A DNA stretch of 64,000 nt from VAZQ01 sp963841105 (GTDB lineage Bacteria; Pseudomonadota; Alphaproteobacteria; Rhizobiales; Xanthobacteraceae): NCBI GenBank assembly GCA_963841105.1, contig CAWJCB010000014.1, positions 1 through 64,000 of the forward strand. The letters are read 5' to 3'. The stretch's first letter is position 1, and each line of letters starts with the position of its first letter. Below are positions 31,775 to 38,911 of this stretch, one piece after another. The notes below the pieces were generated by a model. That model saw only the letters and a list, made by a program, of their open reading frames with translations. It had not been told where the DNA came from and did no database searches. The position numbers and the translations under genes are program-made.

Positions 31775-32335
31775 CTAGCTCGTGGGCGCGAACCTGGCAT
31801 CAAGCTCCGCCCTCTTCGCTTCCTTGGCCGCCTTGAGCTTGGTCTTGTTGGCCTCCTCGCCGAAGCTCGAACCGAGCCCGAAGTAGATGCTGTAGTACGC
31901 CTTGGCCGGTCCGGAGGGTTGCTCGATCCAGTTCGGTCCAAACCCGATTCGCAAGGTATCGGCGAAGCTCAGGACCCCGATCAGGGAGAAGTTGTTCGGG
32001 ATCACGGTACCGCTGGTGTTCGAGGTCTGCCCGAACTGGGCGCCGAGGTAGAGGTCGAACGCTCCCTCAAGCCACTGCTTGGCCGGGTCGCCCGAGGTGA
32101 GGGATACGCCATAGCCACCTGCTGGGGTCACCCCGCCGCCCATCTTGCCCGTGGTGAAGTTGTACTGACCAAGAAAGACAGAAGCCGAAACGCGGGTGCA
32201 GAGCACCTCGCCGCCCGAGAGATCGGTGCAACCTGCCGCGGAGGCCAGATTCTGGGCGAAGGCTCGCGACGATAAAGACGAGGCGCACAGGACGAACACG
32301 ACGATGGCGAACAGCGATGCGATTCTCTTCAACAT
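31775..32335 (-). CDS. Secreted or outer-membrane-type protein (186 aa)
   Basis: A signal peptide (MLKRIASLFAIVVFVLCASS, cleavage near AFA-QN, residue 27) is followed by a Gly/Ser/Phe-rich beta pattern: SASVFLGQYNFTTGKMGGGV, FDLYLGAQFGQTSNTS, DTLRIGFGPNWIEQP and YYSIYFGLGSSFGEE. Alternating hydrophobics with aromatic girdles suggest a small beta barrel. The tail is a charged helix. It heads no known family. Its place in the - strand block next to a protease and a lipoprotein-like gene suggests an envelope or lysis role. Confidence 0.6.
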   Translation of the reverse strand: MLKRIASLFAIVVFVLCASSLSSRAFAQNLASAAGCTDLSGGEVLCTRVSASVFLGQYNFTTGKMGGGVTPAGGYGVSLTSGDPAKQWLEGAFDLYLGAQFGQTSNTSGTVIPNNFSLIGVLSFADTLRIGFGPNWIEQPSGPAKAYYSIYFGLGSSFGEEANKTKLKAAKEAKRAELDARFAPTS

Positions 32336-32373
32336 GACAGATCTCCTTGCAGTGGGGTAACGGACGGCGGCGA

Positions 32374-33153
32374 TCAGTTGCCCACCACGGGCAAGAGATC
32401 CATGAGCTTCTGAACGTCCACACCGGACGGGCAGTGCGTGCCCTGGAGTATAGCCCAGGTGTCCTCGGAAACGGGTGCGTAGGCTTCAGGACAGTAAAGG
32501 GGCACGGCTTTGACAGTCGCGGACTTGTCTTCGGTCCAGGTCTTGACGCCCACGAGCTGAGGCGACCAAGCTGGGTTCGCGGTGCAGTGACCGCCCCAGC
32601 TGCCCGGTGTCCAGATCCCACTCGTAGAGCCCTTGGGATCGATGTCCCAGACGTCCGCCTGCTGCCAGGCCAAAGGCAGATCCCACCCGAGCATGAGGCA
32701 CCCGAAGAGGTTCGCGCAAGCAGCGAGCAGGGCCAGGTTGCGCGTGTCCACGGCCACGAATCCTTTGATCTTGTGTCCCGCTACCGGCATCGTCTTCCAC
32801 TTGGTCATGAAGTCGAGCATGTTGGCCCCGTTGTCGCCCGCCCCCGTCACGGGATTGAACCCCGTGAACCGGTGGTAGGCGTCCAGGGCCTCGGCTTCCG
32901 TGATCGCTTGCTCGACGCTCGTCTGCCCTGACCAGGTCTCGACACAGCCGCAGGCTCCCACGGGGACACAGTCGCCGTACTTATCATTGCCGAGCATCGG
33001 GTACACAAGGCTCGTTGCGCCCTTCATGGACCAGTCGAAGGCGGCTGGTGTTGTTGGCAAGGTCGAGAGGTTAAGGACGTCGTGAGCCTGTAGGCAACGC
33101 GCGACGAGTAATGGATCGTGAGGAAGTCTTCCGAGCTTGTAGATGGGCTTCAT
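32374..33153 (-). CDS. Papain-like cysteine peptidase-fold protein (259 aa)
   Basis: LGNDKYGDCVPVGACGCVET (around C62) matches the oxyanion-Gln/catalytic-Cys region of a papain-like group in which the Gln is replaced by Asn-Asp-x-x-Gly-Asp-Cys. GSWGGHCTANPAW (H189) supplies the histidine, and a following Asn or Asp is plausible. There is no signal peptide. Phage relatives occur near structural genes and may process virion proteins or host wall. The gene ends before the secreted-protein gene and is read from the same strand as the two-domain protein just upstream. Confidence 0.6.
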   Translation of the reverse strand: MKPIYKLGRLPHDPLLVARCLQAHDVLNLSTLPTTPAAFDWSMKGATSLVYPMLGNDKYGDCVPVGACGCVETWSGQTSVEQAITEAEALDAYHRFTGFNPVTGAGDNGANMLDFMTKWKTMPVAGHKIKGFVAVDTRNLALLAACANLFGCLMLGWDLPLAWQQADVWDIDPKGSTSGIWTPGSWGGHCTANPAWSPQLVGVKTWTEDKSATVKAVPLYCPEAYAPVSEDTWAILQGTHCPSGVDVQKLMDLLPVVGN

Positions 33154-33154
33154 G

Positions 33155-33865
33155 TCAGTATCCTTCCTGAGACGTTACCAATCGACACCCGATGCTCCCA
33201 TAGATAACTTGAGGTTCATCGGTCAGGTTCTCGACATCGAGACACAACCAGTCGCCTATCTGCATGGCTTTGGCCTCAAAGTCAAAACGACAGAATGGCG
33301 AGTCTTTGGGAGACAGTTTCTCCGAGGATAAGACCTCAACGCCAACCACACGCAACGATGTCACCTTCACACCTTCGAACACAACCAGAGGGACCACAAT
33401 ATATTCTGGTCTGATGGCGAGTTGAGGTTGCAGTGAGATGGTCACGTTGCCCTTCGGGTTAATGAGTGTGTGATCTAGCCCCAACACCACTCTGCTGGCT
33501 TCTTGTTTCATGGTCTTGGTCGTTTGGTTTTCGAGAAGGTTGCCTTTCACGACGGCTTCGAAGTGTTGGGGTGTTGGCAACATGTTCGTCACCGAGATGG
33601 TCATCAACATGCCCCTCTGCATGGTGTCGAAGACCAGATCTTCCGAGCGATCTTCTTCGGTGTAGAAGCTGGCGTGGACGGACGCACCCGACATCTGTTG
33701 ACTGTTTCGACCCACCTTGACGTCCGTGACAAAGAAGCCTGCGGCAACTTTTTGGGGTATTACGAGGTTCGTGGGGGTGAAAATCCCCTTCTCGCTGATC
33801 ACCGGGATGATCGCACCGCTGTTCCCGGCCACCGTAGTTCTTTTTGCGTAGATCTGTTCTTTCAT
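33155..33865 (-). CDS. Two-domain beta-rich protein, paralogous to the 36,369 gene product
   Basis: I chose ATG 33865 (MKEQIYAKRTTVAGNSGAII); the frame upstream overlaps the next gene and is non-protein-like. Domain 1 (about 15-112) has IPQKVAAGFFVTDVKVGRNS and MTISVTN. Domain 2 (about 118-232) has VVLGLDHTLINPKGNVTISL, QPQLAIRPEYIVVP and LCLDVENLTDEPQVIYGSIG. Both match parts of the 205-aa protein encoded at 36,369 on the other strand (LITDVKVGKNSQ, TISVTN, QPQVIFRPERIVIP). The repeated beta-sandwich character suggests a virion component such as a capsid or spike protein. No named family is recognised. Confidence 0.6.
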   Translation of the reverse strand: MKEQIYAKRTTVAGNSGAIIPVISEKGIFTPTNLVIPQKVAAGFFVTDVKVGRNSQQMSGASVHASFYTEEDRSEDLVFDTMQRGMLMTISVTNMLPTPQHFEAVVKGNLLENQTTKTMKQEASRVVLGLDHTLINPKGNVTISLQPQLAIRPEYIVVPLVVFEGVKVTSLRVVGVEVLSSEKLSPKDSPFCRFDFEAKAMQIGDWLCLDVENLTDEPQVIYGSIGCRLVTSQEGY

Positions 33866-33869
33866 GACG

Positions 33870-34289
33870 TCACTTGTACCCCAGGTTCTGTGTGGTGATG
33901 AAGCTTCGAGCCGCGTTTGCGACGATGGCGTCCGCCATGTCGGTGCTTCCCGCCAAAACCGCGGCGTTGGCTGTGTTACCCAGGTCGCGAGCGAGACAGG
34001 CCACGGTCGCGGGATTGTACTGACTTGCTTTCTCGACAAGGCACGCGGGGACCGCGGCAGCGGCCAGGCATCCCCGGATCGCTGATGTCGCGAGCTGGTA
34101 CTCGCTTGCCACCACAGGGAGACGACAGTCGTAGATCTGTCCCGAGAACAAGAGTGGCAAGGGAGCATCCGCGGGTGGCGAGGCGTCGACGGCGGGAGCC
34201 GGAGTCGGCCCCGGAGGCACGGGTACGGGCTTTGGTTGCGCGCAATCTATCGAACAAACGAACAAGAACCAGAGAGCGAGCTTCTTCAT
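33870..34289 (-). CDS. Lipoprotein-like protein with Pro-rich linker (139 aa)
   Basis: The N-terminus MKKLALWFLFVCSIDCAQPK is a signal peptide with a possible lipidation Cys (SIDC, atypical). A Pro/Ala-rich spacer follows (residues 20-45), then a helical Ala-rich domain with three cysteines (YDCRLPVV, RGCLAAA, PACLVEK). It could be an envelope-anchored protein, for example a lysis or superinfection-exclusion lipoprotein. It is adjacent to a multi-pass membrane protein. Confidence 0.55.
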   Translation of the reverse strand: MKKLALWFLFVCSIDCAQPKPVPVPPGPTPAPAVDASPPADAPLPLLFSGQIYDCRLPVVASEYQLATSAIRGCLAAAAVPACLVEKASQYNPATVACLARDLGNTANAAVLAGSTDMADAIVANAARSFITTQNLGYK

Positions 34290-34291
34290 GA

Positions 34292-34882
34292 CTACTCCTT
34301 CGACGGTGAGGTGGTTTTGGACGACGACGATTTTTCGACGGCTGTGATAGCTTCGGAGGCTGCTGTCGCGGGCACGCCACTATTCGCCTGCTGCTGGGCC
34401 AAGGCGAGCAGGTCATCGTGTGCCTTCTTGAGCACCGGAGAGCTGTCGACCTGCGACTGGAGAGCGCGAAGCTCCTCTCCTGTCATGGAGGATCCTCCCA
34501 TGATGACAGGTCCAAGATTCCACAACCCTGAAGCCTTGGATCCGGATAGATGGTGAAGAACCGTAGCCAAAAAACCGATCGCGGCTGTGATACCCACGAG
34601 CATCTTGGGCGGCATGGCTGGTATCTGTGACAGCGCCTCAAGAAGGTTGATGAGCATGGTGATGATGGTCCCGACGAACTCCGACGTGAACAAGATCCCT
34701 TGCCACGGGATACCTGCCTGGCGTTTCTGCAAGCATCTAAAGGTTGCGTAGACGATCACGACGATGTTAGCCAGGACGAGCCCGTACGGGGTTGGAACCA
34801 CACCCACGTAGTGACCTCCCATGGTCACGATCCAGGAGCAGACCGAGATCCAAAACAACCGCGTTCTCCAGAATGGTTTCAT
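34292..34882 (-). CDS. Multi-pass membrane protein, possible holin (196 aa)
   Basis: ATG 34882 (MKPFWRTRLFWISVCSWIVT) follows a GGAGACAGG ribosome-binding site and overlaps the end of the regulator gene. Three or four hydrophobic segments are visible: residues 9-24, 36-52, 67-85 (ILFTSEFVGTIITMLINLLE) and 92-112. A Ser/Lys-rich soluble tail follows. Three-helix membrane proteins next to lipoproteins and peptidases in phages are often holins, but nothing here proves it. Confidence 0.5.
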   Translation of the reverse strand: MKPFWRTRLFWISVCSWIVTMGGHYVGVVPTPYGLVLANIVVIVYATFRCLQKRQAGIPWQGILFTSEFVGTIITMLINLLEALSQIPAMPPKMLVGITAAIGFLATVLHHLSGSKASGLWNLGPVIMGGSSMTGEELRALQSQVDSSPVLKKAHDDLLALAQQQANSGVPATAASEAITAVEKSSSSKTTSPSKE

Positions 34883-35481
34883 CACCTGTCTCCTTGGATT
34901 GATTGAGCCTTGTCCCCTGCCACCGGGCGAACATTGCCGGCAGTGGGTAGCGACGCTTCGAAATAATCTTCCAGGTACGAGATCGCTGCGTCCTTCTCTC
35001 GGGCCTTTCCAATCCTGAGTATCTCGATGGTCGCCATGAGCTGGTAAAGGTCGGGGCTCTTGGAACAAGCTATGGGGATAGAGGGGTAGAGAGGAACGAG
35101 ACCTTCGCCGGTCTCCTTGCCTTTACTGTAGGGCCAAACCACCGGGAGATCTTTGTCCGTGGTGAACCTTTCACGAAAGTGCGGCGAAAAGATCGCCGTG
35201 GCCACCCCGCGGACAACCTCGGTTTTTTGCGGGTAGTAGATGGTTGGAACCCCGTAGACCAGGAATTCGAGCAGTTTTTGCCCCACCACCTTGGGACCTG
35301 CTCCCGAAGCCGTCACGAGCTTGGCCAGCTTCAAACTTTTCAAAGACGCGAACACCGTGCTCGACGACAGGTGCAAGGTTTCGGAGAGCCAGGCGTGGGT
35401 CTGGGTCTTATCGCCCAGGATCGCCAGCTGACAAGCTACGAGCACGTCTTGAGGTTTGATGGTGTGTACCGACATGCCCAA
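34882..35481 (-). CDS. Winged-helix transcriptional regulator (199 aa)
   Basis: Residues 9-60 form a winged helix-turn-helix: IKPQDVLVACQLAILGDKTQ, THAWLSETLHLSSSTVFASL, KSLKLAKLVT. The rest is a mixed domain without a known ligand pocket. It is transcribed away from the structural block, with a 297-bp control region holding several dyads between the two. Local autoregulation and control of the virion operon is the natural inference. The start at 35481 or two codons later (35475) is equally good. Confidence 0.7.
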   Translation of the reverse strand: MGMSVHTIKPQDVLVACQLAILGDKTQTHAWLSETLHLSSSTVFASLKSLKLAKLVTASGAGPKVVGQKLLEFLVYGVPTIYYPQKTEVVRGVATAIFSPHFRERFTTDKDLPVVWPYSKGKETGEGLVPLYPSIPIACSKSPDLYQLMATIEILRIGKAREKDAAISYLEDYFEASLPTAGNVRPVAGDKAQSIQGDR

Positions 35482-35513
35482 AGCCTATTCGCAATTCGCG
35501 AACCATACAAGTT

Positions 35514-35549
35514 CCTTTAATAGGTGAAAAACCTTTCACCCAATTAAGG
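35514..35549. promoter_or_regulatory. 36-bp dyad, probable operator
   Basis: The arms CCTTTAATAGGTGAAA (35514-35529) and TTTCACCCAATTAAGG (35534-35549) match at 13 of 16 positions around AACC. The inner GGTGAAA/TTTCACC is perfect. It lies about 33-68 bp upstream of the regulator start, a good place for autorepression. Confidence 0.6.
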
Positions 35550-35701
35550 ATTTTCGAGGACGAACTCTCTATTGCGATTCGCGAATGACAATAGCTCGCA
35601 AACGAGATTCACAAGAAAAACTCGGTGTTAATCCCCGGATCCTGCACGTGTTGAATTACCAACCAGATCACGTAATTAGACCTTAACTTAGTGATTGAGA
35701 T

Positions 35702-35717
35702 TCCCACGTGTGGGAAA
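35702..35717. promoter_or_regulatory. 16-bp dyad upstream of the virion operon
   Basis: TTCCCAC and GTGGGAA are perfect inverted copies separated by GT, about 60 bp before the first + strand gene. It could be an operator or a transcript 5' hairpin. Confidence 0.45.
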
Positions 35718-35778
35718 GGGGCAATACCCCGATAACAGCGGTTGTGACCGCGAACATCTGACCTCAAGGAGATTCGAC

Positions 35779-36258
35779 ATGGCACTGACACTGACACGAG
35801 ACAACGTTCTGGCACGATTCGGGGGCTACCGTTCGGGAGCCTCGTCCCTGATCCACAGCGCGAGCGCTGCGCTCAGGAACGAACTGAACCCTGCGATGCG
35901 AACTGGTGCGATCTCGCTCTCGGCGTTCACCTTTGGTGTACTCCAGGGCAAGTACCAGAAGCAGGGCGGACTCACGCTGGCAGGTCTGCCGGTCGACATG
36001 CTCTCGGGTGCGGCCTTCCACGTGGTCGCGCTCTTCGGGTTCGCGCGCAATTATGCGCCCCTTCTGCACGCCTTCGGAGACGGCGCTCTGGCGACGTTCC
36101 TCTCGACGACGGGCTACCGGGTGGGCGAGCGCTGGGCTTCCGGAAGCAAGGGCTTCCTCCCGGCCATGATGGGCGCGTTCGTGGGCGAGGACGACAAGCC
36201 GGTCTCCGGCGGGGGCTCCATCGCGGACGAAGAGCTGCGCAAGCTGGCCCGCGGCTAA
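35779..36258 (+). CDS. Membrane-associated virion-module protein (159 aa)
   Basis: The start ATG 35779 follows CAAGGAGATTCGAC. The protein begins MALTLTRDNVLARFGGYRSG, has hydrophobic Ala/Gly/Leu-rich helices (AISLSAFTFGVLQG, DMLSGAAFHVVALFGFARNY, GALATFLSTTGY) and ends GGGSIADEELRKLARG. It is first in the operon under the divergent control region. A membrane or inner-capsid protein is a reasonable guess. No family is recognised. Confidence 0.6.
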   Translation: MALTLTRDNVLARFGGYRSGASSLIHSASAALRNELNPAMRTGAISLSAFTFGVLQGKYQKQGGLTLAGLPVDMLSGAAFHVVALFGFARNYAPLLHAFGDGALATFLSTTGYRVGERWASGSKGFLPAMMGAFVGEDDKPVSGGGSIADEELRKLARG

Positions 36259-36368
36259 TCGCCGTAGGTCACCTTTCAACGCTTGACGTTCAGCAGACAG
36301 CAGAAACCACAACCAACTGATCTCGGGGAATTTTCCCCACACAACTCCGAAAGAAAAGGAATTCGATC

Positions 36369-36986
36369 ATGGCACACTACGGCGCATACGGTGATATGGA
36401 AGGCGACCTCCTGGGCGAGCTGCTCGGCGACGACAGCGGCTGGGAAGGCTTGACGGAAATCGTCGGCGATGGCAGCGACGGGGACGACTCCGGCGCGGCC
36501 CAGTTCGTCGGCGAAGGTCTCGAAGGCGACGACAGCAGCATGGGCGCGGCTCGCAAGAGGCACGCTCGCTCGAACCAGGCCAAGCAGGACATGCTTCGCA
36601 AGCGGATCGCCGCGGGCGCTCTCCTGCGCACGCTGCCCCCGCGCTCGGCTCGCGAGTTCGTCATCGGTCTCGGCTCCACGGCCCTGCCCGGTCTCAGCTC
36701 GGCGAACATCTCCGTCCAACCCCAGGTCATCTTCCGCCCCGAGCGGATCGTCATCCCCTCGAACCTCGCGGCCGACTTCCTCATCACCGACGTCAAGGTC
36801 GGCAAGAACAGCCAGCTCGTCTCCCCCGGCGCGATCCCTGCGGTCGTGTTCGTGGAGAACGCGTTCGGCGTGCGCTTGAAGATGGACACCGCGCAGATCG
36901 CTCAGTTCATCACCATCTCGGTGACGAACCAGAACGGTGCGGCCCGCAACTTCCAGGGCGCGATCATCGGACCCGCGGTCGAGTAG
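36369..36986 (+). CDS. Candidate major structural (capsid-type) protein (205 aa)
   Basis: An acidic Gly/Asp-rich N-terminus (MAHYGAYGDMEGDLLGELLG) and a basic Ala/Arg segment (about 60-95) precede a beta-rich domain (about 96-205): FVIGLGSTALPGLSSANISV, QPQVIFRPERIVIPSNLAAD, FLITDVKVGKNSQ and ITISVTNQNGAARNFQGAII. The same elements occur twice in the - strand gene at 33,155-33,865. Strongly biased codons, a good ribosome-binding site (GAAAAGGAATTCGATC) and placement in the virion block suggest high expression. A jelly-roll-type capsid or penton protein is my inference, not a recognised family. Confidence 0.6.
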   Translation: MAHYGAYGDMEGDLLGELLGDDSGWEGLTEIVGDGSDGDDSGAAQFVGEGLEGDDSSMGAARKRHARSNQAKQDMLRKRIAAGALLRTLPPRSAREFVIGLGSTALPGLSSANISVQPQVIFRPERIVIPSNLAADFLITDVKVGKNSQLVSPGAIPAVVFVENAFGVRLKMDTAQIAQFITISVTNQNGAARNFQGAIIGPAVE

Positions 36987-37093
36987 TCAACGTCGGTGTA
37001 GGCAGTCAAGACGGGCCGGTTGGTCTTAGTCAAAGACGTAAGTCCTACATCAACCAAACAACCAACCGCTAACTCTCACCAAGGAGAAAACCG

Positions 37094-37453
37094 ATGTTCG
37101 ATCAAGCAAAGCTGGCAGTTGTTGCCTACGCCGAGGTCTCCGGCACCGACGGATCCTCGACCCGTACCAACAGCGGCATCACCACGACACGTCTCGCTCT
37201 CGGAACCTACGCACTCGACATGCCGGTGGCTTCGGCCAACCAGGTCGGGTTGCAGCAGTTCTCGGATCGTGACCTCATCTTCGTTCAAGCCTTGAACGCG
37301 ACGGCGCCCATCGCCACCACCGCGGTCAACGACGCGAACCAGACCCGCAAGCTCGTCTTCACCGGCTCGTCGGCAACGACCGCCGTGGACTGCGACTTCT
37401 CGGTCCTGATCCTGCGCACGCTGACCCCGCCGACCGTGGGCGGTCCCGCGTAG
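37094..37453 (+). CDS. Small beta-rich structural-type protein (119 aa)
   Basis: MFDQAKLAVVAYAEVSGTDG and a Thr/Ala/Asn-rich beta pattern (TTRLALGTYALDMPVASANQ, TRKLVFTGSSATTAVDCDFS) resemble head-decoration or spike proteins. AAGGAGAAAACCG precedes the start. A long hairpin and a triple-hairpin array with a T-run follow, as expected after a strongly expressed gene. Confidence 0.55.
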   Translation: MFDQAKLAVVAYAEVSGTDGSSTRTNSGITTTRLALGTYALDMPVASANQVGLQQFSDRDLIFVQALNATAPIATTAVNDANQTRKLVFTGSSATTAVDCDFSVLILRTLTPPTVGGPA

Positions 37454-37465
37454 CTTCTGCCCGTG

Positions 37466-37506
37466 TGCCCGCGACCGCGCTCGGGGTGGGGCTGCGGTTG
37501 CGGGCA
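37466..37506 (+). terminator. Long-stem hairpin after the 119-aa gene
   Basis: TGCCCGCGACCGC (37466-37478) pairs with GCGGTTGCGGGCA (37494-37506), 13 bp with one G-T pair, around a 15-base G-rich loop. It begins 13 bases after the stop. There is no T-run directly after it. Confidence 0.55.
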
Positions 37507-37529
37507 TACACCTTTCTGACACCATCCCT

Positions 37530-37581
37530 GGGTCGCAGACCCCCGAGTCGCAGACTCTTCGAGTCGAAGACTCTTTTCTTT
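37530..37581 (+). terminator. Triple tandem hairpins with T-run
   Basis: Three 13-base units follow each other: GGGTCGCAGACCC (37530), GAGTCGCAGACTC (37545) and GAGTCGAAGACTC (37561). Each is a 5-bp stem with a 3-base loop, spaced 15 and 16 bases. The last is followed by TTTTCTTT (37574-37581), so the final unit works as an intrinsic terminator and the first two look like duplications of it. Confidence 0.65.
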
Positions 37582-37646
37582 GCCCTGCCCATCTGGTCCG
37601 AGCGTGGTTCTGCGCTGTCGCAACCACAGCTCCCGAAAGGCAGACA

Positions 37647-38327
37647 ATGGCATACGATCTTCTCACGAGACGCCAGACCAGCACCAACTGGTCGAGGCAC
37701 AGTTACCTGGGACCGCGAGCGAGGCTCCGCTCAGGCAGGATGCTCTTCCTGGCGAGCTACGAGTTCGCTCCCGACCCGACGCCGACCACGGACGAAGAGC
37801 GGCAGTTCATCGCCAAGCTGGCGGTGCTCAAGATGAACGCCGACGGCGGCAACAAGAAGGCCGCCAAGGAGTGGAAGGCTACCATGGCCAAGGTGGCGGC
37901 GGCCAAGAAGAAGGCCGACTCGGGCGATCCCAAGGCCAAGAGGCTCATGACGGTCCTCAATGAGTCGGGACTGTTCGACGGCGTCCAGAGCATGAGCGTT
38001 ACGGGAAACGATCCGTCCGATGATGAGCTTGAGAAACTCATGTTGAAAGCTCTGCCGTGGAAAGACAATAGGACGCCAGAGCAAATTGAGAAGGCTGCCA
38101 AATACAGCAAACGGTGGGATGCCCTTGAAAATCTTTACCTGGTATCTCGAAAGGATCCCACTTCCAATGAGAGGAAGACAATCAACCTCATTGTTAGGAA
38201 GGCCAGGGGTGGCGATCAGCAAGCCAAAGAAGATGTGTCAGCTTTACAGCGGATAAGATACCACGCTGGCGACGCTAAGTTTTATCCGGGCTCATTGGAA
38301 GACATCGCTTCTCGACGTTTGAAATAA
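37647..38327 (+). CDS. NWSR-tag protein 1, helical repeat-like (226 aa)
   Basis: The N-terminus MAYDLLTRRQTSTNWSRHSY shares the x-LL-T/S-x5-N-WSR signature with the next two genes. The rest is helical, with Lys/Ala-rich segments (LKMNADGGNKKAAKEWKATM, KKKADSGDPKAKRLMTVLNE) in which xADGGNxxA and xADSGDPxA recur like short Sel1-like or alpha-alpha repeats. It could be an internal capsid or DNA-binding protein. No family is recognised. Confidence 0.55.
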   Translation: MAYDLLTRRQTSTNWSRHSYLGPRARLRSGRMLFLASYEFAPDPTPTTDEERQFIAKLAVLKMNADGGNKKAAKEWKATMAKVAAAKKKADSGDPKAKRLMTVLNESGLFDGVQSMSVTGNDPSDDELEKLMLKALPWKDNRTPEQIEKAAKYSKRWDALENLYLVSRKDPTSNERKTINLIVRKARGGDQQAKEDVSALQRIRYHAGDAKFYPGSLEDIASRRLK

Positions 38328-38338
38328 GGATCTCACCA

Positions 38339-38560
38339 ATGGCAAAGGAATTCCTTTCAGGCAAAATCAACAACAAGAACTGGTCTCGTGGGCCACTTCA
38401 AAAGCCATCGCTCAATGGTCACTTGCTGTCGGAAGGTAACGTTGGTGGTCTCTCCCAGGATTGGAAAAGTATTCCCACACTGAGAAAAGTTGCCATTGTA
38501 ATTGTGACTATCGGTGGTCTCCTGGGTCTCCATTCCATGGTCACAAATAGGAGAGGTTAA
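38339..38560 (+). CDS. NWSR-tag protein 2, small membrane protein (73 aa)
   Basis: MAKEFLSGKINNKNWSRGPL starts with the tag shared with its neighbours. The end holds one membrane helix (VAIVIVTIGGLLGLHSMV, about 51-68) and a short basic tail. A C-terminally anchored membrane protein is likely, for example in a virion membrane or the host inner membrane. Confidence 0.55.
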   Translation: MAKEFLSGKINNKNWSRGPLQKPSLNGHLLSEGNVGGLSQDWKSIPTLRKVAIVIVTIGGLLGLHSMVTNRRG

Positions 38561-38565
38561 ACAAC

Positions 38566-38901
38566 ATGGCAAAAGATCTGCTTTCAGGTGAAGTCAACAC
38601 GAGAAACTGGTCCAGGTCTTCCAGCCTGCCCACCTCTACGAACCTGGGTAGTAGCTATGGTGAGGAGCTAGTAGCCCGGATACGTGCGGCAGAGGCTGCT
38701 AACCAAGAACCCACCGACGAGCAGATCCACGAAGTCAACAAACTAGCGCGACTCGGGGATCCAAGTGCCGTGAAGTTAATCGACGAATGGCACGCGAGAA
38801 ACCCTGGGTTGTCACCAAAAGCTAAACATCAGCTTTTGATGGTTGGGGCAGGAATTGTAGGAATTTACGCTCTCACTAAGCTTACAGACAAACGCAAGTA
38901 A
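38566..38901 (+). CDS. NWSR-tag protein 3, membrane-anchored (111 aa)
   Basis: MAKDLLSGEVNTRNWSRSSS is nearly the same tag as in the preceding gene (MAKEFLSGKINNKNWSR). A charged helical middle (EELVARIRAAEAANQEPTDE and onward, with KLARLGDPSAVKLIDEW) resembles the repeats of tag protein 1. The C-terminus has a membrane helix (LLMVGAGIVGIYALTKL). The three genes look like diverged duplicates of one tagged module. Confidence 0.55.
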   Translation: MAKDLLSGEVNTRNWSRSSSLPTSTNLGSSYGEELVARIRAAEAANQEPTDEQIHEVNKLARLGDPSAVKLIDEWHARNPGLSPKAKHQLLMVGAGIVGIYALTKLTDKRK

Positions 38902-38911
38902 GGAATCCACC

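Larger units (their letters stand above)
35482..35778. promoter_or_regulatory. Divergent control region between regulator and virion operon
   Basis: No gene lies here. It is more AT-rich than its surroundings and carries several dyads: ATTCGCGAA at 35494-35502 and ATTCGCGAAT at 35577-35586 (centres 83 bp apart, close to eight helical turns), a 36-bp dyad at 35514-35549, and TTCCCAC/GTGGGAA at 35702-35717. A promoter for the + strand operon must lie between about 35600 and 35760, but I cannot pick a convincing -35/-10 pair. Confidence 0.65.
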
